A model generated the notes under the pieces. It had not been told where the DNA came from and ran no database searches. It saw only the letters and a list, made by a program, of their open reading frames with translations. The position numbers and the translations under genes are program-made. A stretch of 34,282 nucleotides of DNA, taken from the NCBI GenBank assembly GCA_036541255.1, contig JAZHDD010000001.1:1-34282 (forward strand). The letters are read 5' to 3'. The first letter of the stretch is position 1. Each line of letters starts with the position of its first letter. Shown in pieces: positions 14,530-22,237 of this stretch. The DNA comes from Paucidesulfovibrio sp036541255. Lineage in GTDB: Bacteria > Desulfobacterota > Desulfovibrionia > Desulfovibrionales > Desulfovibrionaceae.

Positions 14530-15798
14530 ATGCGCATGCCGGAGTTGAAGACCACAGCCCTGTTGTTCTGCTTTCTCACCCTGGCCTTTCCGGCTTGGGC
14601 AGGCGGATGGAACCCCACGCTCGGCTCACACGCCCAGGGCCCGAAAACCATGCTGGTCATCGACAAGGCAAGCCAGACCCTTTACATGTTCGGACGCCAT
14701 AGTCCGCTCGAAGTCCTGCGCAAGCTGCCCTGTTCCACGGGCCAGAGCGACGGCGACAAGGTGCAGCGCGGCGACCTGCGCACCCCGGAAGGGATATACT
14801 TCATCCAGGGCCAATTGGACCGCGGCCTGGAATGGGAACTTTACGGCGACGTCGCCTATCCCTTGAATTATCCCAATCCCGTTGACCGCATCCGGGGCAA
14901 GACCGGCTCCGGCATCTGGTTGCATGGCCGGGGTAAAAACCTGGTGCCCAAAGATACACGGGGCTGCGTGGCCCTGGCCAATCCCAACATCCATGCCCTG
15001 GACGGGGAACTCTCCCCGGGAATGCCCGTGGTCATAGCGGACAAAGTCGCCTGGACCGAAGATGAAGGACCTGACGGGCCAGAGGCGAACATCCTGACCG
15101 ACAAGGTGCGCGAATGGGCAGAAGATTGGCAGGACCGGAGCGAGGAATTCTTCGCCCATTACCTGCCCGAGGCCATGCCCTACTCCGGCATCGAATTCAA
15201 TGGCTTCCGCGACCACAAAAAAGGCATCTTTGCCCGCCAGCCCTGGATTCAGGTCATGGTGGACAACGTTTATGCCATGCACGGGCCCGGCTATTGGGTC
15301 ACCTGGTTCGACCAGTATTACCGCACCCCAAGCATGACCTCCACCGTGGGCAAACGTCTCTACTGGCAGCAAAGCGACGACGGCAACTGGCGCATCGTGG
15401 GACGGGAAGTCACCAAGCCCAGCGAGGACCTCACCGAAAAATATATCCAGAACAAGACCGAACAGGTGAGAAGTCTTGTTGCCACCTGGGCCGAAGACTG
15501 GCTCAAGGCTGACGCCGCAGGGTATGCGACGCATTACGATGAAGACGCCGTGCAGGACTCCCGCCGCGGCATCAAGGATATCGCGAACTACAAAGCCACG
15601 CTATGGGCCAAGCGAGCCCCGACGGAAGTCGTTGTTGAGAACCTGAATGTGCAGCCGCATGGACAAGGCCTCCAAGCCACGTTCATCCAGACCTACAGCG
15701 ATGCCTCCGGTTATCAGGACAAGGGCGTCAAGACCCTGATCCTGCGGCCGTCCGGCAAGGGTTGGCTGATCGTGAACGAGCAGTGGAGAGCCCTATGA
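14530..15798 (+). CDS. YkuD-fold L,D-carboxypeptidase/transpeptidase with two NTF2-like domains (Csd6/Pgp2-like)
   Basis: The 422-aa exported protein has a signal peptide (1-24, ending PAWA) and a YkuD catalytic domain (about 38-172) with the HGRGKN His (H132) and TRGCVAL Cys (C146), including the YafK-like variant of the motif. Two NTF2-like (SnoaL/Cif-type) modules follow, about 190-292 and 308-420, with similar openings (VREWAEDWQ and VATWAEDWL). YkuD plus a C-terminal NTF2-like pocket is the layout of Csd6 and Pgp2, the L,D-carboxypeptidases that trim tetrapeptide to tripeptide stems and set helical shape in Helicobacter and Campylobacter; those have one NTF2-like domain, this has two. 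The start is ATG 14530 (MRMPELK). The ATGA overlap with the next gene, and the M99 gene after that, support a cell-shape role. Plain L,D-transpeptidase activity is the alternative. Confidence 0.88.
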   Translation: MRMPELKTTALLFCFLTLAFPAWAGGWNPTLGSHAQGPKTMLVIDKASQTLYMFGRHSPLEVLRKLPCSTGQSDGDKVQRGDLRTPEGIYFIQGQLDRGLEWELYGDVAYPLNYPNPVDRIRGKTGSGIWLHGRGKNLVPKDTRGCVALANPNIHALDGELSPGMPVVIADKVAWTEDEGPDGPEANILTDKVREWAEDWQDRSEEFFAHYLPEAMPYSGIEFNGFRDHKKGIFARQPWIQVMVDNVYAMHGPGYWVTWFDQYYRTPSMTSTVGKRLYWQQSDDGNWRIVGREVTKPSEDLTEKYIQNKTEQVRSLVATWAEDWLKADAAGYATHYDEDAVQDSRRGIKDIANYKATLWAKRAPTEVVVENLNVQPHGQGLQATFIQTYSDASGYQDKGVKTLILRPSGKGWLIVNEQWRAL

Positions 15799-16496
15799 GT
15801 GATTCCAAGTACAGCATTCTCTTCATGCGCGACGACAAGGACGTCCGCGCATTCCGACTCAATCCCTTCTGGCTCAAGGCATTGCTGGTCGGCCTTGTCC
15901 TGCTCGTGGTCACTGCCGTGGCAGGGGTCTATTTCGGGGCAACCTCCCTGCTGGAAAATCTGCGTTTCAAGAACGAAAACAAAGAACTTGTCAGCCGATT
16001 GAGCGAAGCGGAGCTGCGTCTCAGCTCCCTCGCCAACATGGAAAAAATACTCGAGTCCTACGACAGCAGGGAAGTGGAAAGCATGCTCACCACCGAGCCG
16101 GCACAGCCCGAACCGGTAAAGAGCGAGCCGACCATCGACCTGAACAGCATCTTTTCCAAGGTGGACACGGGCGCGGTCCGGCTTGAAGACCTCAAGCTGG
16201 AAATCGGACCGGAACGCGTTGAGGTCATGTTCAACCTGCTCAACAACCTCAACAATACCCAACTCGCGGGAGCCATCTCCCTGGCCCTCGTAACCAACGA
16301 CGGCAGGACTCTCGATCTCGAAGCCGACGACGCCGACCTCTCCTTCCAGATCCAGCGGCGCAAACCTGTGCGCGCCCAAGTGGCCCTGCCCGAAGGGGTG
16401 GCCAAGGAAAACGTCTTCGGCCTCCGGCTGACGGTCAAACGCGCGGACGGGAAGGTCGTGTACAGTGAGACGTATTCTCAAAGCACTATGGAGTAG
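15795..16496 (+). CDS. Bitopic membrane protein with periplasmic coiled coil, unknown function
   Basis: This 233-aa product has a short basic cytoplasmic N-terminus, one membrane span (about 28-50), a coiled coil (51-88) and a beta-rich C-terminal part (about 130-233). The opening, SKYSILFMRDDKDVRAFRLNP followed by the hydrophobic helix and a Leu/Glu-rich coil, is like the membrane anchors of M23 (LytM) envelope proteins, but no M23 catalytic domain follows. The ATG overlaps the previous stop (ATGA), with GGAGAG upstream, and the M99 gene begins 32 bases before its stop, so the three genes are tightly coupled. It sits exactly between two candidate peptidoglycan carboxypeptidases, which makes a scaffold for them a reasonable guess. 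Nothing in the sequence shows an enzymatic activity. Confidence 0.85.
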   Translation: MSDSKYSILFMRDDKDVRAFRLNPFWLKALLVGLVLLVVTAVAGVYFGATSLLENLRFKNENKELVSRLSEAELRLSSLANMEKILESYDSREVESMLTTEPAQPEPVKSEPTIDLNSIFSKVDTGAVRLEDLKLEIGPERVEVMFNLLNNLNNTQLAGAISLALVTNDGRTLDLEADDADLSFQIQRRKPVRAQVALPEGVAKENVFGLRLTVKRADGKVVYSETYSQSTME

Positions 16497-18234
16497 CCTC
16501 GCGCTTTTCCTGGCCTTTGCAAGCCTGGCCCAGGCGCATTCCGAGAGCTACAGCTTCACCTTCTTCGAGGGGACCCAATACCCCCTGGATGTGGTTTTTC
16601 TGCGCGGCCACAGCGACGGCCCCACCATCATGGTGCAGGGCGGCATTCAGGGCGACGAAACTTCCGGTTTCATCACCGCCCAGGTGTTGACCCGCGCCAA
16701 TGTGCGCAAGGGCAACCTGATCATCGTGCCGCGCGCCAACATCCCCTCCATCAATCTGCGCAAGCGCCAGATCAACGTGGACATGAACCGGCGCTTCGAC
16801 CAGGACTACAATATTTTCTACGAAGACCGCCTGGCACGCGTGGTCCGCTTTCTGCTCAGCCAGTCCAACGCTCTGATCCACCTGCACGAGGGCAGCGGCT
16901 TCTATAATCCGACCTACGTGGACAATCTGCGCAACCCCAAACGGTACGGACAATCCATCATCGTGGACGCGCTGGTCTACGGCCAATGGAATCTAGGCAA
17001 CACCGTAGACACGGCCCTGGCAGAACTCAATCCCGGCATTTCCCCGGAGAATTACCGCTTCAAGCTCTTCAACACGCGCACCTTCGACAACAACACCAAC
17101 TACGAGGAAATGCGCAAGTCTTTGACCTTCTACGCGCTGACCGCGCTGGACATCCCGGCCATGGCCGTGGAAGTCAGCAAGAATATCTCCCAGCTGGACT
17201 GGAAGGTGCATCGGCAGCTGGAAGCCACCATCGTGCTGCTGCGACAATATGGCGTCGAAGCCGACCTGCCGCAGGTCCTGCCTGAAGACCTGGACTGCCT
17301 TGCCGGCAATACCGCCCTGCGCGTCAACGGCCAGCGGCTCGCTCCCGGCGAGACCATCGACATTGCGCCCGGATCGCCGTTGACATTCGAGCCCATGGAC
17401 AAGCCCGCTTCCGGCCCGGCCCCTTCCCTGGCCGTGTTTGCCTCGGACCGCCCCGGCGTGAACCTTATCCATGCACCGCGCCTCGCCCTGGACGCCTTCA
17501 ACAATATTGAAATCCGTTCGGACGGACGCAAGGTCGGTTCGGCCCGAGTGCGCCTCACCGGCAGCATCAGCGGCGGCGAAAACGTCAAGAGCCCGGTATT
17601 CGTCTGCTGGCTCAACGGCCGTCCCGTGTTCCTGCGCGAAGGGGAAACCTTGCAGGCCGTGCTTGGCGACCAGCTCATTCTGGAAGGCATCTGGGGCAGC
17701 TCCAGGGAGGAAGTCCTCAATCTCAAGGGCTACGTGGCCAAGCCTCATTCCAATGACGGACAGGACTGCGGCTGGGAGATCATCCTTGATCCTGAAAATT
17801 TCATGGACAAGTATCAGCTGAAAAGCCGGGCCGAGGTGGCGGCAAGACTCCGCGTCGTGCGCGAGACACCGGGCATGCGCCGTTCCGAATTCTACATCGC
17901 GGTCATGCCGCGCACGATCCATGCCCTGCGCCTCAAAAGCGATACCGGGCAGAGCCTGTTCATCCCGTGGCAGCCGGGCGGCAACTTCCCTCTGCCCGAA
18001 GGCCGGTACGTACTGGAAGATGCCTGGAGCAACGGTCCAGCCGACAAGCTGCTGACCACGGCCAACAACCTGCCCGTACGCACGGGGGCCTCCCTGGCCG
18101 TCAGTTCGGGCAAGCCCCTTCAACTGGCCCTGCGTCAGGCCACCACCTTCGCGCCTATGGGCGCCATGACCTTCACGGCCGCCCAGCCCGCGGCTGCCGC
18201 TGCCGGGCGCTGCCCGCGCCACGCCACGCGCTGA
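16465..18234 (+). CDS. M99-family D,L-carboxypeptidase-like protein (Csd4/Pgp1-like)
   Basis: The 589-aa exported protein (signal peptide 1-24, ending AQA) has an M14-superfamily catalytic region with MVQGGIQGDETSG (57-69). In place of the usual HxxE it has Q62-G-D-E65, and the later zinc-ligand motif is LIHLHEGSGFYNP (137-149). A Gln zinc ligand and HLHxGSGFY are features of peptidase family M99, whose members Csd4 and Pgp1 remove D-residues from peptidoglycan tripeptides and give helical shape. NVDMNRRF (105-112) adds the Arg used in substrate binding. Beyond about 270 the chain is beta-rich, and it is longer than Csd4. The start is GTG 16465, with GGAAGG upstream, overlapping the previous gene by 32 bases. 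The Ala-rich tail ends seven bases from the convergent TonB-like gene. Confidence 0.88.
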   Translation: MRRILKALWSSLALFLAFASLAQAHSESYSFTFFEGTQYPLDVVFLRGHSDGPTIMVQGGIQGDETSGFITAQVLTRANVRKGNLIIVPRANIPSINLRKRQINVDMNRRFDQDYNIFYEDRLARVVRFLLSQSNALIHLHEGSGFYNPTYVDNLRNPKRYGQSIIVDALVYGQWNLGNTVDTALAELNPGISPENYRFKLFNTRTFDNNTNYEEMRKSLTFYALTALDIPAMAVEVSKNISQLDWKVHRQLEATIVLLRQYGVEADLPQVLPEDLDCLAGNTALRVNGQRLAPGETIDIAPGSPLTFEPMDKPASGPAPSLAVFASDRPGVNLIHAPRLALDAFNNIEIRSDGRKVGSARVRLTGSISGGENVKSPVFVCWLNGRPVFLREGETLQAVLGDQLILEGIWGSSREEVLNLKGYVAKPHSNDGQDCGWEIILDPENFMDKYQLKSRAEVAARLRVVRETPGMRRSEFYIAVMPRTIHALRLKSDTGQSLFIPWQPGGNFPLPEGRYVLEDAWSNGPADKLLTTANNLPVRTGASLAVSSGKPLQLALRQATTFAPMGAMTFTAAQPAAAAAGRCPRHATR

Positions 18235-18241
18235 ACGCGGC

Positions 18242-18898
18242 CTAGCGCTTGCGGTAGACCCGTTCCGGGTACAGGGCGTGCCCCTTGGCGGGCAGCCACA
18301 TCAAACGATAGATTTTGTCGCCGTCGCCCATGAACATGACCGAGCCCTCGACAGGTTCCTCGGCCAGCAAGGTCGGCCCGTAGGTGTAGATGTAGCGGCT
18401 GTGGTACTCCGTGAGCGCCCGTGTGAAATTCATGCCCGGTACGTGCAGGAGCAGTTTTCTCACGCGCGGGTCCTTGCGCCCATCCACCACGAACACATCC
18501 AGATTCTCGTCTGTCCGAAAGTGGCCGACCAATCCGCTGACGTAATAGGAATGGTATTCAGAGAACAGGGTATGGCCAAAGCGCACCTTGGGACCTTCGC
18601 GAAGCCGCTCAATGCTCTTGAGCAGGCCGCCGCCCTCGGCGAATTCACGAAAGATTTCCTCCTCCGTGGCGTTTCTGCCGCCATAAGTCACAAGCACCTT
18701 GTGCGGACTGATGTCCACCACTTCGGGCGGGGCGTCGTATTCCTCGGGCATGAGCCTGTCCAGTTCCTCGTCCGTCAACTCCATGCCCGGCTCCACGAAA
18801 AAAACGCGGGCATCGGGCATGGTCCAGACCAGGATCGCCCCCAGTACGACAAGATGCAGCAGGGCGGAGAGTAGCCAGCAGACGGTCCGGGCGCGCAT
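18242..18898 (-). CDS. TonB-like membrane protein without a recognisable TonB C-terminal domain
   Basis: The 218-aa product has one N-terminal membrane helix (about 7-27) whose sequence SALLHLVVLG keeps S11 and H15, the SxxxH pair that TonB and TolA need to couple to ExbB/ExbD or TolQ/TolR. The rest is periplasmic and alpha/beta (for example HKVLVTYGG at 66-74, FGHTLFSEYHSYYVSG at 107-122, NLDVFVVDGRKD at 132-143). There is no Pro/Lys-rich spacer and no YP-type TonB C-terminal motif that I can see. It starts one base after the exbD stop, so it is the third gene of the module. Its periplasmic part is presumably what the proton-driven motor acts on; the partner is unknown. Confidence 0.82.
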   Translation of the reverse strand: MRARTVCWLLSALLHLVVLGAILVWTMPDARVFFVEPGMELTDEELDRLMPEEYDAPPEVVDISPHKVLVTYGGRNATEEEIFREFAEGGGLLKSIERLREGPKVRFGHTLFSEYHSYYVSGLVGHFRTDENLDVFVVDGRKDPRVRKLLLHVPGMNFTRALTEYHSRYIYTYGPTLLAEEPVEGSVMFMGDGDKIYRLMWLPAKGHALYPERVYRKR

Positions 18899-18899
18899 T

Positions 18900-19316
18900 T
18901 TACTCGCTCTGCCCGTCCGCGGTTTCGGAAACGATGCCCAGCCGGGCCACTCCGGCTTCCTTGACCTCGGACATGACCTTGACCACCTCGCCGTAGGGCA
19001 CGGAAGAATCGGCCCGCAAATACAGCGCCTTGTCCTGCTTGAGTACGCGCTGGATCATGTATTCCTTGAGATGCGCCCTATCCACTTCTTCCAGGTCCAG
19101 GAAAAGCCGGCCCTGGGCATCCATGGTCAACACGAAATGTCCGCTGCCCTTGGGCAGGGTCTCCACGGTGCGCGTACGAGGCAGCTCCACGTCCACACCC
19201 TGGTTGCGCACCGCGGCGGTAACCATGAAGATGATGAGCAGCACCAGGATCACGTCCACAAAAGGCGTGGTGTTGATGTCGGCCAGATAGCGTTGGCGGG
19301 AAGGGCGACGAGACAT
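18900..19316 (-). CDS. ExbD/TolR-family biopolymer transport protein
   Basis: The 138-aa protein has a basic N-terminus, a single membrane helix (about 18-36) with D21 in TPFVDVILVLLIIFM, the Asp that carries protons in ExbD and TolR, and a periplasmic domain of the usual size. ATG 19316 is chosen over the in-frame GTG nine bases upstream because AGGCGG lies eight bases before it. It follows the exbB-like gene by 12 bases and precedes the TonB-like gene by one base. Whether the complex works in outer-membrane import (Exb) or envelope maintenance (Tol) cannot be told; no TolB or Pal gene is nearby. Confidence 0.94.
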   Translation of the reverse strand: MSRRPSRQRYLADINTTPFVDVILVLLIIFMVTAAVRNQGVDVELPRTRTVETLPKGSGHFVLTMDAQGRLFLDLEEVDRAHLKEYMIQRVLKQDKALYLRADSSVPYGEVVKVMSEVKEAGVARLGIVSETADGQSE

Positions 19317-19328
19317 GACGTGCACCGC

Positions 19329-20039
19329 CTAGCCCAGATTGCGCGGTGTACAGGTCAGGATGTCGGCCAGTTCCTCCTTGACCCGATTCATGAACGCGCT
19401 TTTGAGCCGGGCCAGCTCGCTCTCGATGGACCCGAGCATCTTCACGAACCCGTTGAAGGCCAACACGGCCGGGATGGCCACTATCAGGCCGAAGGCCGTG
19501 GTGGACAGGGCTGCGGCCAGTCCAGGCGCCACGCCGCTCACGGTGTCGGCCCCGCCGGTCAGCCCGGAAAAGGAATCCATGATGCCCCAGACCGTGCCGA
19601 ACAGCCCCAGAAGCGGGGCCACATTGCCGAAGGTGGCCAGATAGGAAAGGGAGCCGTAGAGCCGCTCGGACTGGGCATCGGCCTCGTCCTGCAGGGCGTG
19701 ACGCACGGATTCGAGAATGATGCGCCCCTTGACCGCTGGTTCCATATCCATATCGGCCATGCGCCGCAGTTCGTCCATGCCCTGCCCGGTGACGCGGCAG
19801 CAGGCCGCTTCCGGGTCCCTGTCCGGCCGGTTCATGGCCTGGGCCAGATCGGCGGCGGCCTCAAAAGCGGTCCTGTCCGCGCAGGCGCGGGCGCGGGCGC
19901 GGCGCAGTTCGTGCCACTTCAGGAAGATGAGGCTCCAGGTGGCCAGGGACATGGCCAAAAGAATCACAAAGACCAGTTTGATGACCGGTCCGGTGTCCAG
20001 GACGAGACTCCAAATATCCATGTCCAGCATACCGCTCAT
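19329..20039 (-). CDS. ExbB/TolQ/MotA-family proton channel protein
   Basis: The 236-aa product has three membrane helices (about 18-41, 133-158 and 176-200) and the family signature NVAPLLGLFGTVWGIMDSF (139-157), followed by GLAAALSTTAFGLIVAIPA (173-191). With ExbD it forms the proton-driven motor of the inner membrane. ATG 20039 is preferred because AAGGAG lies seven bases before it; the longer frame to 20099 adds residues that overlap the promoter. It is the first gene of the exbB-exbD-tonB-like unit. Confidence 0.95.
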   Translation of the reverse strand: MSGMLDMDIWSLVLDTGPVIKLVFVILLAMSLATWSLIFLKWHELRRARARACADRTAFEAAADLAQAMNRPDRDPEAACCRVTGQGMDELRRMADMDMEPAVKGRIILESVRHALQDEADAQSERLYGSLSYLATFGNVAPLLGLFGTVWGIMDSFSGLTGGADTVSGVAPGLAAALSTTAFGLIVAIPAVLAFNGFVKMLGSIESELARLKSAFMNRVKEELADILTCTPRNLG

Positions 20040-20098
20040 GAACGCACTCCTTGAGGTGAACTGATCCGGCCCGACAGGCAGGCGGACCCCGCCTTTCA

Positions 20099-20127
20099 TT
20101 TCTAGGCCGTTTGAACGGGGAGTGCAA
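20099..20127 (-). promoter_or_regulatory. Probable promoter of the exbB-exbD-tonB-like operon
   Basis: On the minus strand TTGCAC (20127-20122) and TAGAAA (20104-20099) are 17 bases apart, about 50 bases upstream of the exbB-like start. Confidence 0.5.
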
Positions 20128-20359
20128 GAAAGGACGCAAAACAGGAGGAAACATCGGCACCATAAACCACAACATGCACCTCTTGATTGCGTTGCGGCAA
20201 AAGCAGGTTTTCTCCCCTGACCGTCAGAACGTGATTCACGGTCCGGCTTACTTCGCGCAAAACCGTATGACGATCAGGGTTTTGTTCTCGGTCAAACTCA
20301 TATACGTTCACCTTGGCTTTCGGCTCGACATATGCCGGACCAGGAGAAAACCATGCCAC
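20102..20359 (-). CDS. Doubtful 85-aa open frame in the exbB/aminotransferase gap
   Basis: The 313-base gap between the divergent exbB-like and aminotransferase genes is mostly filled by this frame, which begins MAWFSPGPAYVEPKAK and contains protein-like stretches such as NVYEFDREQNPDRH and EVHVVVYGADVSS. Against it: no ribosome site precedes the ATG, third-position GC is only about half (clearly lower than neighbours), and its end overlaps the exbB promoter. It could be a real small gene, a decayed one or chance. No domain is recognised. Confidence 0.3.
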   Translation of the reverse strand: MAWFSPGPAYVEPKAKVNVYEFDREQNPDRHTVLREVSRTVNHVLTVRGENLLLPQRNQEVHVVVYGADVSSCFASFLALPVQTA

Positions 20360-21510
20360 TACGGCAAAGCGCCCGTTGCGACCTCGTCAAACAATCGGAT
20401 ATCAGAAGCATGACCCTGGCTTGCGCCCGCGTCGGCGGCATCAATCTGGCCCAGGGCGTCTGCGATCTGGACGTGCCCGAGCCCGTGCTGCAAGGCGCTG
20501 CCGATGCCATGCGCGCCGGGTACAATGTCTACACCCGCTTTGACGGCCTGCCCGAATTGCGCCGGGCCATAGCCGGCAAGCACCACCGCTGCACCGGTCT
20601 CGAATTTGACCCGGAAACACAAATCGTGGTCAGTGCCGGTTCCACGGGCGCATTCCAATCGGCTTGCTCGGCCCTGCTTGAACCCGGGGACGAGGTGCTG
20701 CTCTTCGAGCCCTTTTACGGATACCACGTTTCCACACTGAAGGCCGCGGGGCTGGTACCGCGCTTTGTGCGTCTCCAGGCACCGGATTGGTCTTTTTCTG
20801 ACATTGACCTGGAAGCGGCAGCCTCGCCCCGACTGCGGGCCATGGTCGTGAACACCCCCGTGAATCCCTGCGGCAAGATATTCTCGCGCAACGAACTGGA
20901 ACGCCTTGCCGCCTTTGCCGAGGCGCACTGCCTCTTCGTGTTCACCGACGAAATCTACGAACACTTCATTTATGACGGCCACACGCATATTTCCCCGGCC
21001 TCGCTTCCGGGAATGGCCGAGCGCACCATCACCATCTCGGGCCTGTCCAAGGTCTTTGCCATCACGGGCTGGAGATTGGGCTACGCGCTCTGCCATCCGC
21101 GCTGGCGGGAACCCATCGGCCACTTCAGCGACCTGTATTACGTCTGCGCCCCGGCCCCGCTCCAGATCGGCGCGGCCAGAGGGCTTGAAGAATTGGGACA
21201 GGAATACTACGAAGACATTTCCCGCGATCACTGCCGCAAACGGGACGTGTTCTGCGAGGCATTGCTGCGTGCCGGGCTGCGACCCCATATCCCGCAAGGC
21301 GCATACTACGCCCTGGCCGACATTTCCGGGCTGCCCGGGAAAGACAGCCGGGAACGCGCTCTGTATCTGCTGGAAAAGACAGGAGTGGCCTGTGTCCCGG
21401 GCCGGGCTTTTTATCACGACGACGCAGGCGAGGGCCTTGCCCGATTCTGCTTCGCCAAACGCTGGCCCGAATTGGAAGCGGCCTGCCAACGACTGGAGCG
21501 ACTCTCATGA
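20353..21510 (+). CDS. PLP-dependent aminotransferase, class I/II
   Basis: The 385-aa enzyme is of the fold-type I aspartate aminotransferase superfamily. Conserved features are NLAQGVCDLDVP (31-42), the Tyr-containing FYGYHVS phosphate and ring region (121-127), NTPVNPCGK (168-176) with N171, FTDEIYE (197-203) with D199, and SGLSKVFAITGWRLGY (229-244) with the PLP-binding K233 and R241. It resembles the aspartate, methionine or kynurenine-type subgroup; the substrate cannot be fixed from sequence. ATG 20353 is preceded by AGGAG. The methyltransferase gene overlaps its stop (ATGA), so the two are cotranscribed. Confidence 0.93.
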   Translation: MPLRQSARCDLVKQSDIRSMTLACARVGGINLAQGVCDLDVPEPVLQGAADAMRAGYNVYTRFDGLPELRRAIAGKHHRCTGLEFDPETQIVVSAGSTGAFQSACSALLEPGDEVLLFEPFYGYHVSTLKAAGLVPRFVRLQAPDWSFSDIDLEAAASPRLRAMVVNTPVNPCGKIFSRNELERLAAFAEAHCLFVFTDEIYEHFIYDGHTHISPASLPGMAERTITISGLSKVFAITGWRLGYALCHPRWREPIGHFSDLYYVCAPAPLQIGAARGLEELGQEYYEDISRDHCRKRDVFCEALLRAGLRPHIPQGAYYALADISGLPGKDSRERALYLLEKTGVACVPGRAFYHDDAGEGLARFCFAKRWPELEAACQRLERLS

Positions 21511-22190
21511 GCGAGGACCCTCACCGAACCGACGAGTACGCCGGTTTCGCGCGCACCTATGACCCCTTCCTGAACCCCCTGCTGGACCCCTTGCGCCGCC
21601 GGATCACCGCAATCGCAGTGAACGTTGTCAGGGACATGGCCGACGAATCCACCCCGAAAGCATTGCAAAACACAGTGCTGGACCTTTGTTGCGGCACCGG
21701 CAGACAGGCCGCGTCGCTGCATCGGGCCGGTCTGGCCGTACACGGCGTGGACAACTCCCCGGCCATGTTGGCCGTGGCCAGGACCAAGACCCCGGCAACC
21801 ATCGCTTACCACCAGGAAGACGCTTCCGCCACGCATTTCCCGGACCAGAGCTTTCCCTGCGTGGTCATCTCCCTGGCCCTGCACGAAAAACAGCCCGCCA
21901 AACGCGAGGCCATTCTGGACGAAGCCATACGTCTGCTCATTCCCGAAGGTTCCCTGATCGTGCTGGACTACCGCCTGCCTGAGACCGGCCTGGGTCGTGG
22001 CGCCATGGGATTGGCCGCGCTGGTGGAACGCATGGCGGGCAGTGAGCACCATACCAACTATCGCCAGTTCCTGGCCGCAGGCGGCATGCGCGCCCTGCTG
22101 GGGGCTCGCCGTCTGCCATTTCAACGGCTGGAAACGTTTTTCCTGGGCTGTTTCGGCCTTTACCGGGCCTTTCGCCGTCGCGAGGAATGA
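21507..22190 (+). CDS. Class I SAM-dependent methyltransferase
   Basis: The 227-aa protein has motif I VLDLCCGTGR (57-66), an acidic motif II region GVDNSPAM (79-86) and motif IV-like YHQEDASATHFP, characteristic of the UbiE/methyltransferase-11 type. The C-terminal part ends in an Arg-rich helix (YRAFRRREE). Its ATG overlaps the stop of the aminotransferase gene, so it probably acts on the same or a linked small molecule; the substrate is unknown. No membrane segment is clear. Confidence 0.88.
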   Translation: MSEDPHRTDEYAGFARTYDPFLNPLLDPLRRRITAIAVNVVRDMADESTPKALQNTVLDLCCGTGRQAASLHRAGLAVHGVDNSPAMLAVARTKTPATIAYHQEDASATHFPDQSFPCVVISLALHEKQPAKREAILDEAIRLLIPEGSLIVLDYRLPETGLGRGAMGLAALVERMAGSEHHTNYRQFLAAGGMRALLGARRLPFQRLETFFLGCFGLYRAFRRREE

Positions 22191-22203
22191 CCCGGGACCC
22201 CCA

Positions 22204-22231
22204 TTGACTTGCTCCGCTGCTCGGCTATGCT
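22204..22231 (+). promoter_or_regulatory. Promoter placing the SRAP start codon at the mRNA 5' end
   Basis: TTGACT (22204-22209) and TATGCT (22226-22231) have a 16-base spacer. The start codon at 22238 is only six bases after the -10 element, at the expected transcription start. Confidence 0.7.
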
Positions 22232-22237
22232 CGGTTC

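Noticed and set aside
18699..20054. Plus-strand frame of 451 codons opposite exbB/exbD/tonB-like
   Set aside because: It spans three recognisable minus-strand genes and reads as His/Gly/Gln-rich antisense sequence.
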